Source: SIG459 sp045532145
Lineage (GTDB): Bacteria > Bacillota > Clostridia > Oscillospirales > Oscillospiraceae
Length of the DNA: 35,802 bases
Assembly (NCBI GenBank): GCA_045532145.1
Contig: JAZSFJ010000137.1
Span: forward strand, 1 to 35,802
Reading direction: 5' to 3'
Shown: positions 32,667 to 35,802 of the stretch, piece after piece
Layout of the letters: the number at the start of each line of letters is the position of its first letter
How positions within the stretch are numbered: the first letter of the stretch is position 1
Position numbers and translations under genes: made by a program
The notes under the pieces: model-generated
Databases searched by the model: none
The model's input: the letters and a program-made list of their open reading frames with translations, nothing else
What the model was told of the DNA's origin: nothing

Positions 32667-35114
32667 TCAAAGAGCGTTTTCCGTTCTGCTTATAAGGTCA
32701 TTCTGGCAGTCGAAGCTCAGCTCGTTGAAATAGGCGGAGTAGCCCGCTATACGCACAACAAGGTCACGGTAGCTGTCCGGGTCCGCCTGAGCGGAGCGGA
32801 GGGTATCCGAGGAGACAATGTTATACTGCACCTCCATGCCGCCCATGGCCATGTAGCTCTGGGTCAGGGCCCGGAGTTTGGCGGCTCCGTCTTCGCCGCT
32901 GAGGGCGGAGGGGTGGATGCGTATATTGAGGGCCAGGCCGTTCATGAGCCTTGAGTGGTCGAAGCAAAGTGCGCTTTTGAGCACGGCGGTGGGGCCCAGC
33001 TTATCCCTGCCCTGAGCAGGGGAGGCGGCGTCGGCGATAGGAGTTCCTGCCTTGCGTCCGTCGGGTGTGGCCCAGGTGGTGTAGCCCTGTGCCACATGGC
33101 TGGCGGCGGAGTAAAGACCGCCTTTGAAAATTTTGCTCCGGGCGCTGTGGCACTCCCGGCATATATCCAGATAGGCGTTTACAAGCCACCGCATCTCGCT
33201 GTCGGCGTAGTCATCGCCGTTGCCGTAGTGGGGAACCTCGCTGAGTATCTGCTGCCGCAGCATCTCGTGGCCCTCCCAGTTTGCCATAAAGGCATCGTAG
33301 AGCTCTCTGGTGGAGCAGAGCTTTTTATCGAAGCACATATATTTTATGGCGGTGAAGGAGTCTGCTACCGTGGCGAGACCCACGGCGGTGGAGCCGTAGG
33401 AGTTATATTTAGCTCCTCCCCGGACCACATCCACGCCCTTTTCCATGCAGCCTTCCATGGATATGGAGAGTATGGGGTGGGTGTCGTAGTGCATGAAAAG
33501 GCTTTCCACATAGTTTTGCAGACTCACCTGAGCTTTCAGCACATAGGAGGCTATCTTTTTCCATGCCTTCCGGACTTCATCCATGGACTCCATCTCGTAG
33601 AGACAGCCGGTGCGGATGTGGCACTGAGCCCCGTTGTGGGGGTTGCAGCCATTGTTCAGAGCCATGTCCAGAATCGTGCTGTACTGGGTGTAGGCCTCCG
33701 GGGGAGTTGTGCCGTTTCCGGCGGCGTAGTCGTTGCCGGAGCCGGTTATCTCCTGACAGCCTATGAGAGCGTAGTCCCGGGCATCCCGGAGAGAAAAGCC
33801 CAGCTCCCGCATGGCGCCGGGGATTATAACATCGTCATTCTGGAAAAGGGGCAGACCGCCTACAAGGCGGTTTACGGCGAAGGCGCAGTTCCAAAGCTCA
33901 TGGGGAGTATTCTTATGTACGCGCAGGGAAACGGTGGGGTCATGGAGGCTGAGCCTGCCCAGAGTTTCCAGAGTCATATAGGTGACTGGATTGCTTGCGT
34001 CCTCCCCGGTGTCCGGCTCCACACCGCCTATGGTGGTGTGGAGGTAGGTGTTGCCTATACCGATTATGGCGGTGAGGGGGCCGACACCACCGTTATAGAA
34101 GCTGTTTATCTTCATGAAGAAGCAGTCGCTTATCTCCTGCGCCTCGTCCATGGTGATGGTGCCTGCCTCAAGCTCCGCTTTCAGATAGGGCCAGGTGTAC
34201 TGGTCGAAGCGGCCGAAGGAGCCTATGTCCGTGAGGCCGGACATGGATATCATCATCAGGTACAAAAGAGCTCCCTGACAGGCCTGACGGTAGCTTTTTG
34301 CGGGATTTTCCGCTATCCACATAAGGTCCGCGCCCATGCTCTCAAGCTCGGCTTTCCTCACGCTGTCCGTGCATTCATCGGCTGCGGCGAGGCAGGTTTC
34401 TCCGTAGCGGCGGAGAAGAATGGACGCGCCCTCGCAGACTATCTCCACACTCTTGTAGAAAAGGCTCTTTTCCACATCCTCTCCCATGAGGCAGTCCCGG
34501 TGAGAGTCCAGCCAGTCCCGGGCCTCCTGACGGAGAGAGGCGTAGCCCCGGCGGAGTATCTTTTCATAGCCGGGGGTGGAATGGCCCGCGGGCATCATTA
34601 CGATTGGCATATTCTTACCGAAGGAGCGCACGCCCAGTTTATCAAGCTCTGCAAAACCCTCTATCTGCCATGCTTTTGCCATGTCGGCAATGGTCCGACC
34701 CTTCCAGTAGGGGGCGATGGAGCGGAGAGCCTCGAAGTCCTCGGTGCTCATAACAAGGCGGAGCTCGTCAGAGTCCGGGTTGTGGTAAAGACCGTCGCTG
34801 CCCATTTTCCACTTGCCGCTCTCTGCCAGCTCCACATACATATCTCCACGGCTCCAGCGGGGGTCAAGGCGGGTGCCGCAGAAAAAGCGGGTGTTGTTGG
34901 CCACCAGCATCTCGTGAGGCTCAACACGGGTGGTCATCTCCTGGCAAAGAGCCTTGAAGATGAGGGCGTTTTTTATGACGGGCACCACGGCCTCGTATTT
35001 TTGTGCGGCTCTCGTGACTATCACGGAGCGCTCGGAGTCCACATGAAAAACTCTCTGACGCACCTTTTCGTGCATCACTTTCATGCGCTCTGTAACGGAG
35101 CGGAATTTGTACAT
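32667..35114 (-). CDS. Glycyl radical enzyme of the PFL/dehydratase superfamily, unassigned subfamily
   Basis: An 815-residue protein of typical length. The C-terminal RIAGYSAYF carries the glycyl radical at Gly791, and IGCQE puts the catalytic thiyl cysteine at Cys453 with Glu455 two residues on. The Cys-x-Glu layout is that of the dehydratase and lyase groups (glycerol, choline, hydroxyproline enzymes, usually Gly-Cys-Val-Glu) rather than pyruvate formate-lyase with adjacent cysteines; glutamine between them is unusual to me. The reaction is not assignable. The radical-SAM activase needed to install the radical is not in the window. GGAGGAAAG precedes ATG 35114, with a promoter upstream. 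The CAP/LRR and SDR genes follow in the operon. Confidence 0.88.
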   Translation of the reverse strand: MYKFRSVTERMKVMHEKVRQRVFHVDSERSVIVTRAAQKYEAVVPVIKNALIFKALCQEMTTRVEPHEMLVANNTRFFCGTRLDPRWSRGDMYVELAESGKWKMGSDGLYHNPDSDELRLVMSTEDFEALRSIAPYWKGRTIADMAKAWQIEGFAELDKLGVRSFGKNMPIVMMPAGHSTPGYEKILRRGYASLRQEARDWLDSHRDCLMGEDVEKSLFYKSVEIVCEGASILLRRYGETCLAAADECTDSVRKAELESMGADLMWIAENPAKSYRQACQGALLYLMMISMSGLTDIGSFGRFDQYTWPYLKAELEAGTITMDEAQEISDCFFMKINSFYNGGVGPLTAIIGIGNTYLHTTIGGVEPDTGEDASNPVTYMTLETLGRLSLHDPTVSLRVHKNTPHELWNCAFAVNRLVGGLPLFQNDDVIIPGAMRELGFSLRDARDYALIGCQEITGSGNDYAAGNGTTPPEAYTQYSTILDMALNNGCNPHNGAQCHIRTGCLYEMESMDEVRKAWKKIASYVLKAQVSLQNYVESLFMHYDTHPILSISMEGCMEKGVDVVRGGAKYNSYGSTAVGLATVADSFTAIKYMCFDKKLCSTRELYDAFMANWEGHEMLRQQILSEVPHYGNGDDYADSEMRWLVNAYLDICRECHSARSKIFKGGLYSAASHVAQGYTTWATPDGRKAGTPIADAASPAQGRDKLGPTAVLKSALCFDHSRLMNGLALNIRIHPSALSGEDGAAKLRALTQSYMAMGGMEVQYNIVSSDTLRSAQADPDSYRDLVVRIAGYSAYFNELSFDCQNDLISRTENAL

Positions 35115-35147
35115 ATCTCTTTCCTCCGAAAAAAGGTGCTTTACTTG

Positions 35148-35176
35148 ATTTTAACCCGCCGTGAGACTGTTTACAA
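35148..35176 (-). promoter_or_regulatory. Promoter of the glycyl radical enzyme operon
   Basis: On the minus strand TTGTAA (35176-35171), 17 bases and TAAAAT (35153-35148) lie 33 bases upstream of the start codon. Confidence 0.6.
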
Positions 35177-35269
35177 GAGCAAAGTGGCAGGGACAAATAA
35201 TTCATTGTATATACTCAATTCCTGGGGCGGCCTGCTGTACGCTGCCAATACGCAGTTTTCCTGTTTCAC

Positions 35270-35495
35270 CGTAGGGAAGGGCCTTGAACGTTCCGGTGCA
35301 GGGGAGGCTATCAGCCTCCCGCGGGCGATTCATGAATCGACCCTACGGAGTGCATAGCTGCAAGCGGGGGCGATTTCGCCGGGGATTTTTGCGGGATGAA
35401 GTGAGCAACGCTGGCGCGCCGGGGGCGACGCGCCCTACGAATAAAAAACCAGCACGCGCCCATGTAGGGGCCGGACACTGGCCGGCCCACGGGCA
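35270..35495. repeat. Cluster of GC-rich palindromic intergenic repeats
   Basis: Several short palindromes stand side by side: GGAGGCTATCAGCCTCC near 35303, CGATTCATGAATCG (35326-35339), GGCGATTTCGCC near 35369, and GGCCGG-CACT-GGCCGGCC near 35469. Each is bounded by CCCTAC or GTAGGG motifs (35270, 35341, 35433, 35463). This composite is much richer in GC than the DNA beside it, and no gene is supported. The pattern is that of non-autonomous extragenic repeats. Confidence 0.6.
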
Positions 35496-35498
35496 GAC

Positions 35499-35532
35499 AA
35501 AAAAGAGAGAAGCCACTGGGCTTCTCTCTTTT
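35499..35532 (-). terminator. Terminator of the FakA/YloV-like gene
   Basis: AAAAGAGAGAAGCC (35501-35514) and GGCTTCTCTCTTTT (35519-35532) pair around ACTG; on the minus strand a T run follows. It lies 16 bases after the stop codon at 35549. Confidence 0.85.
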
Positions 35533-35548
35533 CGGTAGTATCAAAATT

Positions 35549-35802
35549 TTACTCGGCGCTTATCATGTAGTAATACACGGGCTGGCCGCCGTTGATGAGG
35601 CTGATCTCCGCATCGGGGAAAGCCTTGGTCAGGTAGCTCATGGTCTTCTCGCCGCCGCCTTCCTCGGCATCCTCGCCGTAGTAGACGGAGATGAACTCAG
35701 GCTCAAACTCGGCAAGAGCGGCGTTGAGCTTCTCCATGGTGGCAAGCATGGTGTCGAAAGAGCCCAGCAGAGCGCCGTCCATAAGGGCCAGATACTCGCC
35801 GG
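35549..35802 (-). CDS. C-terminus of a FakA/YloV-like (DAK2/DegV-associated) kinase, partial
   Basis: The frame enters from the right edge (GEYLALMDGALLGSFDTM) without a stop and ends at 35549. The last segment, FISVYYGEDAEEGGGEKTM followed by INGGQPVYYYMISAE, matches the closing domain of YloV/FakA proteins, which end in a GGQPLYYY-like motif. FakA phosphorylates fatty acids bound to FakB in Firmicutes. Only about 84 residues are visible, so kinase-domain residues cannot be checked. An internal ATG at 35782 is not the true start, because coding similarity continues upstream of it. Confidence 0.82.
   Translation of the reverse strand, partial: GEYLALMDGALLGSFDTMLATMEKLNAALAEFEPEFISVYYGEDAEEGGGEKTMSYLTKAFPDAEISLINGGQPVYYYMISAE

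Noticed and set aside
32955..35357. 800-codon open frame on the plus strand
   Set aside because: It runs opposite the glycyl radical enzyme, which has clear active-site motifs; the plus frame has none.

Overview
The window looks like chromosome of an anaerobic, spore-forming, Gram-positive gut bacterium of the class Clostridia, probably Oscillospiraceae/Ruminococcaceae. This rests on content only. There is a SpoVT regulator behind a forespore-type promoter, a tungsten/molybdenum aldehyde:ferredoxin oxidoreductase, a glycyl radical enzyme, surface proteins with SLH and BspA-type leucine-rich repeats, AGGAGG ribosome sites almost everywhere, and short palindromic intergenic elements. No tRNA, rRNA, CRISPR array, transposase or integrase was seen.

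Layout. 1-2393 (minus): an aldehyde oxidoreductase operon with a strong promoter, ending in a MoaD-like sulfur carrier and a ferredoxin cut by the window edge. 2405-2570: a long imperfect palindrome. 2620-4984 (plus): two overlapping FAD oxidoreductases of the GlpA/GlpB-like type. 5020-7354 (plus): a BspA-LRR/SLH surface protein gene broken by an ACG in the start position and a frameshift. 7401-10620 (minus): PucR-type regulator, UroD-like protein, then spoVT. 10956-11936 (plus): a second UroD-like protein. 12092-12583: a DUF1648 membrane protein. 12943-16017: a complete three-gene TRAP transporter. 16107-16221: a copy of the spoVT promoter and leader. 16334-25359 (minus): an SLH gene remnant, a 2,679-residue surface protein (GLUG repeats, MBG-like domains, ~850 residues of helical repeats, collagen-like repeats, three SLH domains) and a TetR regulator with an operator-overlapped promoter. 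25754-26465 (plus): a PqqD-like protein overlapping an S26-like peptidase. 26441-26727: a palindromic element between two 40-bp direct repeats that are themselves terminators. 26729-27925 (minus): a small conserved protein and an NlpC/P60 hydrolase. 28133-28921 (plus): a HAD phosphatase. 29066-29328: an orphan promoter, structured leader, nine-codon ORF and terminators. 29480-35114 (minus): a three-gene operon of glycyl radical enzyme, secreted CAP/LRR protein and short-chain dehydrogenase. 35270-35495: palindromic repeats. 35549-end: the C-terminus of a FakA/YloV-like kinase.

How the parts may work together (inference). The PucR regulator, two UroD-like proteins and the TRAP transporter could form a uptake and catabolic locus for a carboxylate, perhaps a methylated one; no corrinoid protein is present to confirm this. 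The surface genes (two SLH proteins, CAP/LRR protein, NlpC hydrolase) give the region a cell-envelope character and show decay and recombination. The items most worth a second look are the orphan leader RNA at 29101-29260, the duplicated forespore promoter/leader, the glycyl radical enzyme with a Gly-Cys-Gln-Glu active site and no activase nearby, and the giant SLH protein.
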